A stretch of DNA of 64,000 nucleotides from Pontiellaceae bacterium B12227 (GCA_029432775.1 JAROAZ010000007.1:169137-233136); one strand, 5' to 3'. Shown: positions 18,095 to 27,241, numbered from the stretch's first letter. The notes: generated by a model from the letters alone, not told the origin. Numbers and translations: made by a program.

Positions 18095-19297
18095 TTAAAG
18101 TATATGCCCCATTTTCTCGCGTTTCGTAGCCAGATAATGGTCGTTAAATTTTCCCGGTTTCAGAGCCAGAGGCCTGCGCTTGCTTACGGAAATACCGTAT
18201 TTATCCAATCCCGAAATTTTAGCCGGGTTGTTGGTAAGCAGGTCAATCTTTGTCATTCCCAGATCGTGAAGGATCTGTGCACCAATACCGTAATCACGCA
18301 GATCGGCATCAAATCCGAGGTGTTCATTGGCCTCCACGGTATCCATTCCATTTTCCTGCAGTTCGTAAGCGTGCAGTTTTTTGGCCAGGCCGATTCCTCG
18401 TCCTTCCTGCCGCATATACACAACGGCTCCGTAGCCGTGTTCCTGAATTTCAACCATGGCAGCATGCAGCTGGGCACCGCAATCGCATCGCATGGAGTGA
18501 AAAACATCGCCGGTAAGACATTCTGAATGAACGCGCACCAACGGGGTTTTACCGGAATCCGCATCACCGCAGACCAACGCCAGATGATCTTTGTTGTCTA
18601 CCTTGGAACTGTACAGTTTTAGACGGAACGGACCGGCATCGGTCGGCATATTGATCTCTCGCTCCATCTTGACCAGTTTTTCATGGGTATATCGATGCTT
18701 TGTGATCTCCGCCACAGAAGTCATTTTTAACTTATGTTTGGCAGCAAATTTGACGAGATCGGGCATCCGGGCCATGGTGCCGTCGTCGTTCGTGATTTCG
18801 CAGATTACGCCGGCGGGTTTCATACCGGCCGCGTTCATGAGATCCACAGTGGCTTCCGTGTGGCCTGCGCGATCAATCACACCGCCGGGCATCGCAATCA
18901 GCGGGAAAACATGGCCCGGACAAAGCAGATCTTCAGCCTGTGTTTTTTCGTTAATAATCGTGCGGATTGTCATGGCACGCTCTTCTGCACTGATTCCAGT
19001 GGTGCATCCGGCGGCATCGACCGAAATGGTGAACGCCGTCTGGAACATATCGCCTTCGTGCGAGACGTTCATTCGGGACAGACCAAGGTGGGCTGCACAT
19101 TCCCGGGTAATCGGCATGCAGACAAGCCCGCGAGCATGCGTGATCATAAAGTTAACCTGTTCCGCTGTGCATGTTTCCGCAGCACAGATCAGATCGCCTT
19201 CGTTTTCGCGGTCCTCATCGTCCGTAACCAGAATAATTTCGCCGTTGCGCAGCGCTTCCAGAACGTCTTCGATCGGGTCGAAAATAGTGTCGCTCAT
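18095..19297 (-). CDS. ribBA: Bifunctional 3,4-dihydroxybutanone-4-phosphate synthase / GTP cyclohydrolase II
   Basis: This enzyme supplies both precursors of riboflavin. Residues 1-200 are the RibB domain (TDDEDRENEGDL acidic loop, THARGLVCMPI, GHVFPLIA). Residues 205-400 are RibA, with the zinc cysteines ECLTGDVFHSMRCDCG, the RQEGRGIGL loop and the 'LTNNPAKISGL' region. The length is normal for the fusion. It is first gene of the rib operon, with GGAGCAAC before the ATG and an FMN riboswitch upstream. Confidence 0.97.
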   Translation of the reverse strand: MSDTIFDPIEDVLEALRNGEIILVTDDEDRENEGDLICAAETCTAEQVNFMITHARGLVCMPITRECAAHLGLSRMNVSHEGDMFQTAFTISVDAAGCTTGISAEERAMTIRTIINEKTQAEDLLCPGHVFPLIAMPGGVIDRAGHTEATVDLMNAAGMKPAGVICEITNDDGTMARMPDLVKFAAKHKLKMTSVAEITKHRYTHEKLVKMEREINMPTDAGPFRLKLYSSKVDNKDHLALVCGDADSGKTPLVRVHSECLTGDVFHSMRCDCGAQLHAAMVEIQEHGYGAVVYMRQEGRGIGLAKKLHAYELQENGMDTVEANEHLGFDADLRDYGIGAQILHDLGMTKIDLLTNNPAKISGLDKYGISVSKRRPLALKPGKFNDHYLATKREKMGHIL

Positions 19298-19314
19298 TGT
19301 TGCTCCTGTATATC

Positions 19315-19346
19315 AAAAAGCCCTAAAGGGCGTACACCTTCAGGGC
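19315..19346 (-). terminator. Intrinsic terminator of the FMN riboswitch
   Basis: On the minus strand GCCCTGAAGG pairs with CCTTTAGGGC (one G-U) across a 7-base loop and is followed by UUUUU (19315-19319), ending 17 bases before the ribBA start. This is the expression platform: FMN binding to the aptamer should allow the hairpin to form and stop transcription. Confidence 0.88.
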
Positions 19347-19372
19347 ATTTTGCAAATACATAGCTTCGCACA

Positions 19373-19496
19373 ATCTTCTCTCATCCAGACTATACTGTCG
19401 GTAGCAGAATTTCACTGCCTCCTGTTTTTCCAAACCTTGGAGAAACTCGCGGACTGTCACCGCCGGTCGGGAATTGCACCCTGCCCTGAAGATCGG
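19373..19496 (-). promoter_or_regulatory. FMN (RFN) riboswitch
   Basis: All the RFN landmarks are present in order on the minus strand: GATCTTCAGGGCAGGGTG, AATTCCCGACCGGCGGT, AGTCCGCGA, then GAAATTCTGCTACCGACAGT and ATAGTCTGGATGAGAGAAG. One variable stem contains a near-exact copy of the dispersed palindrome (19428-19442, last base G instead of A). The switch controls the six-gene rib-nusB-ftsY unit. Confidence 0.97.
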
Positions 19497-19559
19497 GGCA
19501 ATATGCGTTAAGACCTGAAGCTGCGCAAGTGAAAACAAGTAGGAATCATGCGGAATTTG

Positions 19560-20348
19560 CTAGATGGAAAGCAGAACAAAGGTCGTGAGACCCATTCCCA
19601 GGCAATAAAGACCAAAACGCCAGAACCGACCACGTTGTAACAGGGAAACAAGCCACTTAATGGAAAAGTAACCCACCACAGCCGAAACCACAAAACCGAC
19701 CGACAGCTCCAGAAAACTGCTACCGCAGTGATTCCCATTCTGAGCTAGATCCAACAGGGCCAGCAAACTGACTCCGGCCAGCAAAGGAGCGGACATTAAA
19801 AAAGAGTATTCGGCCGCCTGTTTCGGTTCAATGCCCAGAAAACGCGACATGCCGATGGTGGAACCGGACCGACTGATCCCCGGCAGCATGGCAACGGCCT
19901 GAGCCAGACCGATCACAAACCCCGAAACCCAACTGACCTTTTTTTCCGCCGGTTTAGCAAAATGGCTCACGATCAGGAACAGACCCGTTGCCATCAATGT
20001 GCAGGAAACGAAACGGGGATTCGCAAAAGCCTCCTGCAGCTGGTCTTTCACTGTAAAACCGACCACAATGGCTGGGATACAACCCAACAGCACCAGCAGA
20101 ATAAACTTAATCGATTCTTTTTCACCCCGCACCACGCCCGTTGCAATCTTCATCAGGTGTTTAGCGTAGAAAACCAGAATCGAAATGAGCGTACCCGCAT
20201 GCAGCACAATTTCCAGCGTCGCGCCCGTTGAAGCTTCCAACCCCAGGAAATGTTTTGAAAGTACCAGATGCCCCGAACTACTGACCGGCAGGAACTCGGT
20301 TACGCCCTGAATGACAGCTAACAAAATAACTTTAAATAAGTTTTCCAT
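19560..20348 (-). CDS. uppP: Undecaprenyl-diphosphatase UppP (BacA)
   Basis: This integral membrane enzyme recycles the lipid carrier of peptidoglycan synthesis by removing one phosphate. The 262-aa protein has about eight helices and the two family signatures GVTEFLPVSSSGHL (about 15-28) and PGISRSGSTI (about 155-164). GGGGAATAA precedes the ATG. The U-run of a leader terminator ends just before this site, which suggests attenuation control (see the leader entry). Confidence 0.96.
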   Translation of the reverse strand: MENLFKVILLAVIQGVTEFLPVSSSGHLVLSKHFLGLEASTGATLEIVLHAGTLISILVFYAKHLMKIATGVVRGEKESIKFILLVLLGCIPAIVVGFTVKDQLQEAFANPRFVSCTLMATGLFLIVSHFAKPAEKKVSWVSGFVIGLAQAVAMLPGISRSGSTIGMSRFLGIEPKQAAEYSFLMSAPLLAGVSLLALLDLAQNGNHCGSSFLELSVGFVVSAVVGYFSIKWLVSLLQRGRFWRFGLYCLGMGLTTFVLLSI

Positions 20349-20355
20349 TTATTCC

Positions 20356-20428
20356 CCAAAAAAAAGAGCCCGAACCATACGTTGCCAGCCCTCCGTAATC
20401 AACAGGAAAGCCGACAGGACTCTTTTAC
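20356..20428 (-). promoter_or_regulatory. Attenuator-like 5' leader of uppP
   Basis: On the minus strand a stem AAAAGAGTCC / GGGCTCTTTT (one G-U) closes about 45 bases of structured RNA and runs straight into eight U, ending about 10 bases before the uppP ATG. A TTTGCA/TATAGA pair 16 bases apart (about 20435-20465) could be the promoter, which would put the whole leader in this hairpin. The interior (CGGAGGGCTGGCAACG) did not match a riboswitch class I can name. Together with 20429-20531 it fills the gap between uppP and the divergent membrane protein gene. Confidence 0.55.
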
Positions 20429-20531
20429 CCGTTCTATAGACCGGACCCTGCCCTTGCAAATCTCCGAACCGTTTATAATGGTCAGCGTCCGCTCGCTCTA
20501 ATAAGTTGATAGCACTAAAGAGGCCAACTTA

Positions 20532-21206
20532 ATGAACAGGAGCTACAGCCAGACCCAACCAACCCCGTTTATGTCAGACGGAACCGCACGAAACAGCTAT
20601 AGCATCGGCTGGAATCTGGCGTCGGTCTACTTCGGCCCTCTGCTGGGCGTTTCCCTGATTTTCGCCCTGCTCGATCTACCAATCGAACTGTTAGAGGCAG
20701 ACGATGGAACGAACCTGCTGAGCCTGCCCTTTGAAATTTTTGTCTCCGGACCGATCGGAATGAGCACCGCCTGGGTGTTTCTGCTGGCCGCCCGAAGGGA
20801 TCCGTTCCGGGTGTCCGATATGTTTGCGGTATTTAAACGAAACTATTGGAATGCCGTTGCGGCTAATCTGCTTCGACTCATTCTCGTGGCCCTGGGGTTC
20901 CTACTCCTGATCGTTCCCGGAATCATAATCGCATGCCGCCTGTCCTTCGTGGATTACCTGATTATTGACCGGAATATGGGGCCTCTCGAGGCGCTGCGGG
21001 AAAGCTGGGACATGACCCATGGACACGGATGGACCATTTTTCGCATGGGGCTTGCTGCCATCCTGATTATCATCGTCGGCCTTATGGCTCTGGTGGTGGG
21101 AGTGTTTGTGGCAATTCTGTGGCTCTATGCCGCTTCCGCCGTCTTCTATCTGACCGTGAGTCGGCAACTGGATCAGCCCGAACGGCATGAAGCCTTCATC
21201 GACTGA
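20532..21206 (+). CDS. Multipass membrane protein, glycerophosphoryl-diester-phosphodiesterase-membrane-domain/DUF975-like
   Basis: A 224-aa protein with about five or six hydrophobic segments (near 32-50, 80-92, 112-136, 170-200). The motif 'LLIVPGIIIACRLSFVDYL...GPLEALRESWDMT' is typical of the DUF975/YciC-like membrane families. No enzyme motif is visible; a role in the membrane is all that can be said. AGAGG lies eight bases before the ATG. It is the only plus-strand gene between 11.4 kb and the window end. Confidence 0.75.
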   Translation: MNRSYSQTQPTPFMSDGTARNSYSIGWNLASVYFGPLLGVSLIFALLDLPIELLEADDGTNLLSLPFEIFVSGPIGMSTAWVFLLAARRDPFRVSDMFAVFKRNYWNAVAANLLRLILVALGFLLLIVPGIIIACRLSFVDYLIIDRNMGPLEALRESWDMTHGHGWTIFRMGLAAILIIIVGLMALVVGVFVAILWLYAASAVFYLTVSRQLDQPERHEAFID

Positions 21207-21280
21207 CAAAGACCGACATCAACGTAATCTCATTATTCTATGCCAGCTTCTAACGACCCTTTGTCGTAAATCGCAAAAAG

Positions 21281-21460
21281 CTATACATCAACCTTTTCGC
21301 GCCCGATCCAGCAGAGGGCGCTCAAGAACCAGACCACTGTCGCAATGGTCATGAGCATTTTGTTCATATCAAGATCGATTTTTTCTGCGTAGAAAAGCAA
21401 TGGCGCTCCGACAATCAGAACAAGTGCAAGGTACGAGATGACTTCCATTATTTTTTTCAT
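21281..21460 (-). CDS. 59-aa membrane microprotein coupled to the permease
   Basis: The minus strand reads MKKIMEVISYLALVLIVGAP and continues through a charged loop (EKIDLDMNK) into a second hydrophobic stretch ending CWIGREKVDV. This gives two short membrane helices in 59 residues. The ATG overlaps the TGA of the permease gene (ATGA), the usual sign of translational coupling. Tiny two-helix proteins encoded directly after symporters are seen in PVC bacteria and may act as transporter subunits or regulators (inference). It is easily missed because of its size. Confidence 0.8.
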   Translation of the reverse strand: MKKIMEVISYLALVLIVGAPLLFYAEKIDLDMNKMLMTIATVVWFLSALCWIGREKVDV

Positions 21461-22866
21461 ACCGAGCTTCCTTTCTGCATCATTTTACTGATCAAGATAT
21501 AAAGTCCGGTGGCGATGAACCATCCCGGAAGCGCTACAAAAAAGATCTGGAACATCGGATTTCCGGACTTAACCAACGCGAGACAAATCACAACCGTCCC
21601 GATCCATGCTATCCCCGCAGCCCAGTTGATCTTAAGGCTGCGGTGCTCAGCATAGTACTGCGTGAGCCCCAACTTTGGAAAAATCCAGAAGTCGGAAAAA
21701 ATCACGGCCCCCATGGGCATGAGGATCAGACCATAAATTGCCACAAACCCGAGCAACTTCATGGCAATACCGGGGAACATCCCTGCCAGCGTGGCCAGCA
21801 TACCGGTACCGATGGTCACTGCAAAGCGAGATTTCTTCGGCATGATCGCCTGAAACGCGAGGCCGGCTCGATAGATAGTCGGGTTAGCCGTGGTCCATCC
21901 GGCAACAATTACACAGATCAGTCCGGCAACCCCGGCGGCGCGATAAGCCAGCGGTCCGGGCAGTACGTCAGTGTTGGCCGGATCCAAATGGAGCTGGAGG
22001 GAATAAAGCACCGCCGCAGCCAACCAGGCCATGAAGTGGCCAACATACATGCCGGAAGCCGAAGCAACGCCATGCCAAGATTTTTTCGCAAAGCGCAACA
22101 CGGAAAGATCCGACATGCCCACATGCATCGCCATATTGGCAAACCAGGCAAAAAAGGTTACGTGCCAGAAGGTAAACTTGACCTGCCCCGGCAGCGGATC
22201 GCCCCCTTTAAAAATCGCCTCCTGACAAAGCACCCAGAGACTGGAGAGCGAATGAACTTCCGCACCGGTCACCTCAATGAACTGACGCAAACCGACAATT
22301 CCGAACCCGAGAAAGACCAGCACCATCCAGGGTGCGGCAATATTGGCCACCTTTGACACCATGTCGTAGCCCCAGGCCGCAACTAATGTAATAAGCGCAC
22401 CAACACCTAGCACGGCCAGTACCCAGCCCAGACTGTTCGGTAGTATGTCGTTCAGTCCTGGCATTGGAAAATGGAACCAGACGCCCAGCGCAGTGGCCGA
22501 AACCGTAATCATGGAACCGGCAAGGAAACAGAACATCACCCCGTTTGCCAGGTTGTAGAGCGTGACAAGATGGGTGCCACAGATCTTTTCCAGCTGATAG
22601 TAAAGCGTCATGCGAGCACGAACCGCAATCGGCGCACAGAGAAACATCCAGCTTAACACAGCCAACAAATTACCGATCAATAATCCAAACACAACATCGA
22701 ATGCACTCACACCCGCCGCGACAAACAGCGGACCGATCATCAGTTCGGTTCCGGCGCAGTGCTCGCCGGCATACATTCCGACAAAGGCTTTCAGTCCGCG
22801 GGTTTTACTTTCCGGGACGGGTTCGCGTTCAAATTCACCATGCTTTTCCTGATTCTCTTCAGACAT
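21457..22866 (-). CDS. NCS1-type (purine/cytosine permease-like) secondary transporter
   Basis: A 469-aa protein with about twelve helices and the NCS1 pattern near the N-terminus (GTELMIGPLFVAAGVSA..FGLLIGNLLAVLSW). NCS1 carriers move nucleobases, hydantoins or vitamins by H+ or Na+ symport. It closes a glycosidase/sulfatase island and follows the rhamnosidase by 23 bases, so a sugar or sugar-acid substrate is possible but untested. GGAG sits six bases before the ATG. It is coupled downstream to a 59-aa membrane protein. Confidence 0.82.
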   Translation of the reverse strand: MSEENQEKHGEFEREPVPESKTRGLKAFVGMYAGEHCAGTELMIGPLFVAAGVSAFDVVFGLLIGNLLAVLSWMFLCAPIAVRARMTLYYQLEKICGTHLVTLYNLANGVMFCFLAGSMITVSATALGVWFHFPMPGLNDILPNSLGWVLAVLGVGALITLVAAWGYDMVSKVANIAAPWMVLVFLGFGIVGLRQFIEVTGAEVHSLSSLWVLCQEAIFKGGDPLPGQVKFTFWHVTFFAWFANMAMHVGMSDLSVLRFAKKSWHGVASASGMYVGHFMAWLAAAVLYSLQLHLDPANTDVLPGPLAYRAAGVAGLICVIVAGWTTANPTIYRAGLAFQAIMPKKSRFAVTIGTGMLATLAGMFPGIAMKLLGFVAIYGLILMPMGAVIFSDFWIFPKLGLTQYYAEHRSLKINWAAGIAWIGTVVICLALVKSGNPMFQIFFVALPGWFIATGLYILISKMMQKGSSV

Positions 22867-22889
22867 ACGCTTCTCCGTTTTGCGTGGTG

Positions 22890-25766
22890 CTACAGCTCCA
22901 GTTCAAATCGATAGGAACCGGCAACCACGGTTTCCGGCTTGCGACTCGTTGGAAAAATAATCGTTGCCGTGGTGTTCGGCGGAACAACCACTGCCAGCGT
23001 CAGGTTGTTTCCTGTCTTCTTCCAACCACTGGAAGCCGTGCCATAGGCTGTTTCGAGTTCGGCTCGCGCCGAGGTCAAGGGCCCGCCGATGACCGGCTTC
23101 ACAAAAAAGTGCTTATAGCCGGGGTGGGCAGGATCGACCGCAAGTCCGGCTACCCGTTCGTACATCCACTGCCCGATGGCTCCGTACGCATAGTGATTGA
23201 AGGAGTTCATAGCCACATTGCCAAAGCCATCTTTATGGCTGTAGCTGTTCCAGCGCTCCCACATGGTGGTTGCACCTTGATTGATGGAAAAGAACCACGA
23301 AGGATAGGTTTCCTTAAACAAGAGAGAATATGCGAGATCCGCATGGCCCATATCGTCCAGCACCTTTGCAATGAAAGGCGTTCCCAGAAAGCCGGTACGC
23401 AGATGACCATCGGCCGCGCCGACTAGTTTGACCAAATGTCCGGCGGCTTTTTCCTGAAGCGTTTCAGGAATCAGATTAAACCCGATCGAGAGCAGGTAGG
23501 CGGTCTGCGTTTCCGGCGCGTTTTTCATTTTACCGGTTACATCGAAGTAGCGCGCTGTGAAAGCCGCCTTAACAGCTGTTGCTTCTGCACCATATTTTTT
23601 TGCATCGTCGGTCTTCTTCAGTACCCTCGCCGAATCGGCCAGGATCTGGACGCTGTTGGCATAGAAGGCGGTACCCAGTAATTCTTTCGGCGTATCGCCT
23701 TTCTGATCCTTGGCATAGGGTTGGAGCCAGTCGCCAAAGCCGCCGATCTTGCGAATAAGCCCATCCTTCGATTGCGACCGGTACCAGCCGACCAGCTGTT
23801 TCATCATTTCATAGTTTTCGCTCAGCACTTCCTTATCGCCACTGGCAACATAGACATCCCAGGGAATAATCGTGGCTGCATCCATCCATCCGGGGCTCCC
23901 TGCGCCCTTAAGGATGTCGGGGATTACATGCGGAATCCGACCGTCTTCAAACTGGTCGTCTCGCATGGAGCCCAGCCAGCTTTTGAAAAAGGCGAGGCAA
24001 TCATAGTTAAACATCGCGGTCGGGGTAAAAGCCTGGGCATCACCGGTCCAGCCGAGGCGCTCGTCGCGTTGCGGGCAGTCGGTGGGAATGTCGAGAAAGT
24101 TGCCGCGCTGTCCCCATGTAATATTACTTTGCAACTGGTTCAGTTTTTCGTGCGACGACTCGAATGATCCAATCCTTGGAAGGTCGGAATGCAACACGAC
24201 ACCTTTGACCCAATCGGCCTTCGGTTTCACACCTTCCGGCAGACCGGAAAGTTCCACATATCGGAAGCCGTGAAACGTGAACGTCGGTTGCCAGGAAATC
24301 GTGCCGGTTTTAGCGGCGGTGTAAAAATCGATTGTTTTGGCGGAGCGATAGTTCGCCGTATACATGGTACCATCGGGATTCAGCATTTCCGCCACACGGA
24401 GGGTTACCGTCTGATCTTTTTCAACCGGGATATCAAGCACCGGCCAACCGACCATGTTTTGCCCCAAATCGAAAACAAAGCAACCCGGCTCAGGCTCCGT
24501 GACTTTCATAGTGGCGAGTTCTTCGGTCGCACGTACGGGAGGAAAGGGCTTCGGAATCAATTGCGCCGAACCCAGGACGGCATTCGCGACCACCGCGCCC
24601 CATTCCGCGTCGTTGAACCCCACCTTGTCCCAACCCGGCATTTCTTTGCGGGCGTCGTAGGTTTCGCCATCGTAGATGCTGGAAGCAACGATCGGTCCAT
24701 CCAACGTGGCTTTCCAGCTACCGTCCGAAACGATGGTTTCCGTTCTTCCGTCTGTATTAGTGATCTCCAGTTGGAGCAGCATTTCCGGATGGCGGCCGAA
24801 CAGCCCCTTATCATGTTTCCAGCCCAGACGGCCGGAATACCAACCGGTACCCAACAGAGCACCTATGGCATTGTTGCCCGTCTTCAGGTTTTCAGTCACA
24901 TCGTACGTCAGCGTATCGATACGGTGGGCATACGACGTCCAACCGGGCGCGAAGGTATCCTGGCCCACCTTTTCACCATTCAGATAAACCTCAACCAGCC
25001 CGCGGGCAGTGACATAAAGGCGGGCGCGTTTCACTTTTTCAGATACGGGAAATTCGCGGCGCAACCAGGCCACGTTCTCGACGATTTTCTCCGGCGAAGG
25101 TAATGCAGCCTTTTTGCCCTCATCAATAATACTTGTCTTTTTCTCGCCGTTGAGCTGATAGGTCAGCACCAGTTCCTTCTTAGATCCTTCAGCAGGATCA
25201 CCACCTAACGCATTGTTAGTTACATGGACTTCCAGAAAATTGTCTTTAATTTTTTTCTGAAAAAATGCCGTCAAATCCCTGTTTCTATCCGGATCCTCTT
25301 TGGATCGATAGATCGCTTTGATTAATTTTAATTCAGGGACCGGAGCTGCATCCGGGACGGCAGGACGAATCCATTCGGCATTCCAATCTCTGGAAGACAG
25401 CAACCCCAGTTCACACCAGGCAGGCTTGCTCCAACCGGAGATTTTTCCCGTTTCATCTCGAAAATCGACCCGCCATTGAATCTGCTGCCGCGAGGCAAGC
25501 GCTTTACCCCCATACGGCACAAAGACCGACTGATCGGACTCGACCCAGCCGCTATCCCAAAGCAGTTCATCGCCTTTGACTTCGATGCGGTAGGCTGTTT
25601 GTTTTTCAACTCCGACCGGCAACTTCCAGGAAAAAGTCGGCGTTGCATCGTGAAAACCAATCGGATTAGCAAAACCCTCACCGACAACCAGCTGTTCCGG
25701 CTTAGCCCCCAAACAAACCGTATTCAACAAGACCACGGCGATACTCCCAGTAATTAATTTTTTCAT
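22890..25766 (-). CDS. Alpha-L-rhamnosidase, GH78
   Basis: A secreted exo-enzyme removing terminal alpha-L-rhamnose. A signal peptide (1-20) is followed by the Bac_rhamnosid N-terminal and beta-sandwich modules (about 25-520, including 'FAPGWTSYAHRIDTLTYDVT' and 'LGTGWYSGRLGWK'). The (alpha/alpha)6 catalytic barrel (about 530-860) carries DCPQRDERLGWTGDAQ, which holds the catalytic acid Glu. A C-terminal beta-domain ends the protein. Its 958 residues are normal for GH78. It lies between a sulfatase (11-base gap) and the permease, suggesting rhamnose release after desulfation. Exact palindrome copies lie at 23020 and 25381. Confidence 0.95.
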   Translation of the reverse strand: MKKLITGSIAVVLLNTVCLGAKPEQLVVGEGFANPIGFHDATPTFSWKLPVGVEKQTAYRIEVKGDELLWDSGWVESDQSVFVPYGGKALASRQQIQWRVDFRDETGKISGWSKPAWCELGLLSSRDWNAEWIRPAVPDAAPVPELKLIKAIYRSKEDPDRNRDLTAFFQKKIKDNFLEVHVTNNALGGDPAEGSKKELVLTYQLNGEKKTSIIDEGKKAALPSPEKIVENVAWLRREFPVSEKVKRARLYVTARGLVEVYLNGEKVGQDTFAPGWTSYAHRIDTLTYDVTENLKTGNNAIGALLGTGWYSGRLGWKHDKGLFGRHPEMLLQLEITNTDGRTETIVSDGSWKATLDGPIVASSIYDGETYDARKEMPGWDKVGFNDAEWGAVVANAVLGSAQLIPKPFPPVRATEELATMKVTEPEPGCFVFDLGQNMVGWPVLDIPVEKDQTVTLRVAEMLNPDGTMYTANYRSAKTIDFYTAAKTGTISWQPTFTFHGFRYVELSGLPEGVKPKADWVKGVVLHSDLPRIGSFESSHEKLNQLQSNITWGQRGNFLDIPTDCPQRDERLGWTGDAQAFTPTAMFNYDCLAFFKSWLGSMRDDQFEDGRIPHVIPDILKGAGSPGWMDAATIIPWDVYVASGDKEVLSENYEMMKQLVGWYRSQSKDGLIRKIGGFGDWLQPYAKDQKGDTPKELLGTAFYANSVQILADSARVLKKTDDAKKYGAEATAVKAAFTARYFDVTGKMKNAPETQTAYLLSIGFNLIPETLQEKAAGHLVKLVGAADGHLRTGFLGTPFIAKVLDDMGHADLAYSLLFKETYPSWFFSINQGATTMWERWNSYSHKDGFGNVAMNSFNHYAYGAIGQWMYERVAGLAVDPAHPGYKHFFVKPVIGGPLTSARAELETAYGTASSGWKKTGNNLTLAVVVPPNTTATIIFPTSRKPETVVAGSYRFELEL

Positions 25767-25777
25767 ATATAATAAAC

Positions 25778-27199
25778 CTATTTCTTGTTCGCGGGTCTGC
25801 CCGGAGCTTGCGGAAAAGCGTTAAGGTAGGCCTCGAGCCGTTTGATCATCTGTTTACGCACGATGTCACATTCCGGATTTGCGGCCAGATTGGTGAACTC
25901 GGCCGGGTCTTTTTCTAAATCGTAGAGGCACTCATAGGGACCGTCCGGTTCATCATAATAGACCGCATATTTGTATTTTTTACCACGAACACCATACCAG
26001 TTGTTGTATCGCTTAAATTTATGCTCGCAGTAAACCTCTTCACGCCAATCAGAAATTTTCTCGCCATTCACCAGTTTTACAAGCGATGCCCCCTGATACA
26101 CCTCGGGTTGCCGGAGTCCTGCCCATTCAACTATTGATGGAGCCACATCGAGATGCGTTCCGAGCTCCGTGATTACACGGCCGCGTTTATTTTTTGGCAA
26201 AGCGGGATCGTATACAACAAACGGCACATGAAGCGACTGTTCATAGTGGTTCCATTTTCCAGCCAACCCCCGGTCAGCCATCATGAATCCGTTATCACTC
26301 GTGTAGATAATTACTGTGTTCTGAGCCAATCCGGCCGCTTTCAATTCCGCAAGGATACGGGAAACGGCATTATCGATCCCGGTGATCATCCGGAAATAGG
26401 CTCTCAGGTTGATCTGGTATTTTTCGGGTGTATCCCAACGCCAGAAATAGCGTTCACGCGATAATTCCTTCTCGTCCTGCAGGAACCCGGGTATCGCCTT
26501 GAAATATTTATCATCGCCCAGCTTGGGCAGCGGCATCTCGATATCGTCGTATAACCCATCGGTGGATTCCGGCCACTGGAAATGAAATCCGGGCCGAAGG
26601 TCTTTATCTTCAGCATGGGAGGCATTAAAACTGACCGACAGGCAGAACGGTTTCCCCTCAGGATTCGTTTGAATAAATTCAATGGCGGCGTCGGCGCAAA
26701 GGTCGGTCTCGTGGCGCAGCGAGCCGTCCGGCATTTTTTTCAGGTAGGGATCGCGGTCATATGGTTTGAAGAAGTCAAACTGCTCCTTCTTGTCGTTCCT
26801 ACTGTAGCGGAAGCCATACTTGCCCGTAAAACCCGTTCGATATCCGTTGGCTTTGAGATAAGCCGGATAGCTCGTAGAAATATATTTCGAGGGCAAGGGC
26901 GGCTCGCCGAAATTGAATCCGTGCGAGCGCTGCGAAAGCCCACTCAACAGGGTTGCGCGGCTGGCGCTGCAAATCGGTGTCTCGCAAAAAAAGTTATCAA
27001 ACCGCACACCATCCGCCGCCAACTGATCAATAGTCGGAGTTTGGATCAACTCATTGCCATAACAGCCCAGTGCATCACCTCGCTGATCATCCGCCAGAAT
27101 GAAAATGATATTTCTGCCCGAGGAAAAAGCCTGAGAGCTCAACACGACCGCGCACAATAAAGACAGTGCGCAGCGGCTCGCTATACGATTTATTATCAT
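25778..27199 (-). CDS. S1-family sulfatase (CSASR type)
   Basis: An exported sulfate-ester hydrolase. A signal peptide (to about residue 27) is followed by the metal site FILADDQRGD and the formylglycine signature C-S-A-S-R at Cys77, so the active Cys must be oxidised by a maturase not encoded here. GKYGFR and 'DNGFMMADRGLAGKW' supply further active-site residues, and a C-terminal 'YKYAVYYDEPDGPYECLYDL' region is typical. I chose the ATG at 27199 (AAGGGA upstream, 473 aa); ATGs at 27217 and 27241 are alternatives. It starts the GH78-permease sub-unit, after a 740-base gap with no intact gene. Confidence 0.93.
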   Translation of the reverse strand: MIINRIASRCALSLLCAVVLSSQAFSSGRNIIFILADDQRGDALGCYGNELIQTPTIDQLAADGVRFDNFFCETPICSASRATLLSGLSQRSHGFNFGEPPLPSKYISTSYPAYLKANGYRTGFTGKYGFRYSRNDKKEQFDFFKPYDRDPYLKKMPDGSLRHETDLCADAAIEFIQTNPEGKPFCLSVSFNASHAEDKDLRPGFHFQWPESTDGLYDDIEMPLPKLGDDKYFKAIPGFLQDEKELSRERYFWRWDTPEKYQINLRAYFRMITGIDNAVSRILAELKAAGLAQNTVIIYTSDNGFMMADRGLAGKWNHYEQSLHVPFVVYDPALPKNKRGRVITELGTHLDVAPSIVEWAGLRQPEVYQGASLVKLVNGEKISDWREEVYCEHKFKRYNNWYGVRGKKYKYAVYYDEPDGPYECLYDLEKDPAEFTNLAANPECDIVRKQMIKRLEAYLNAFPQAPGRPANKK

Positions 27200-27241
27200 A
27201 CCCAACATTCCCTTCATCCTGCCCGCAGTCCTGAACTCCAC

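Noticed and set aside
20360..20425. Possible SAM-I-like riboswitch in the uppP leader
   Set aside because: GGAGGG..TGGCAAC recalls part of the S-box, but the order of elements and the missing GATGAA and CTTATCAAGAG parts rule it out.
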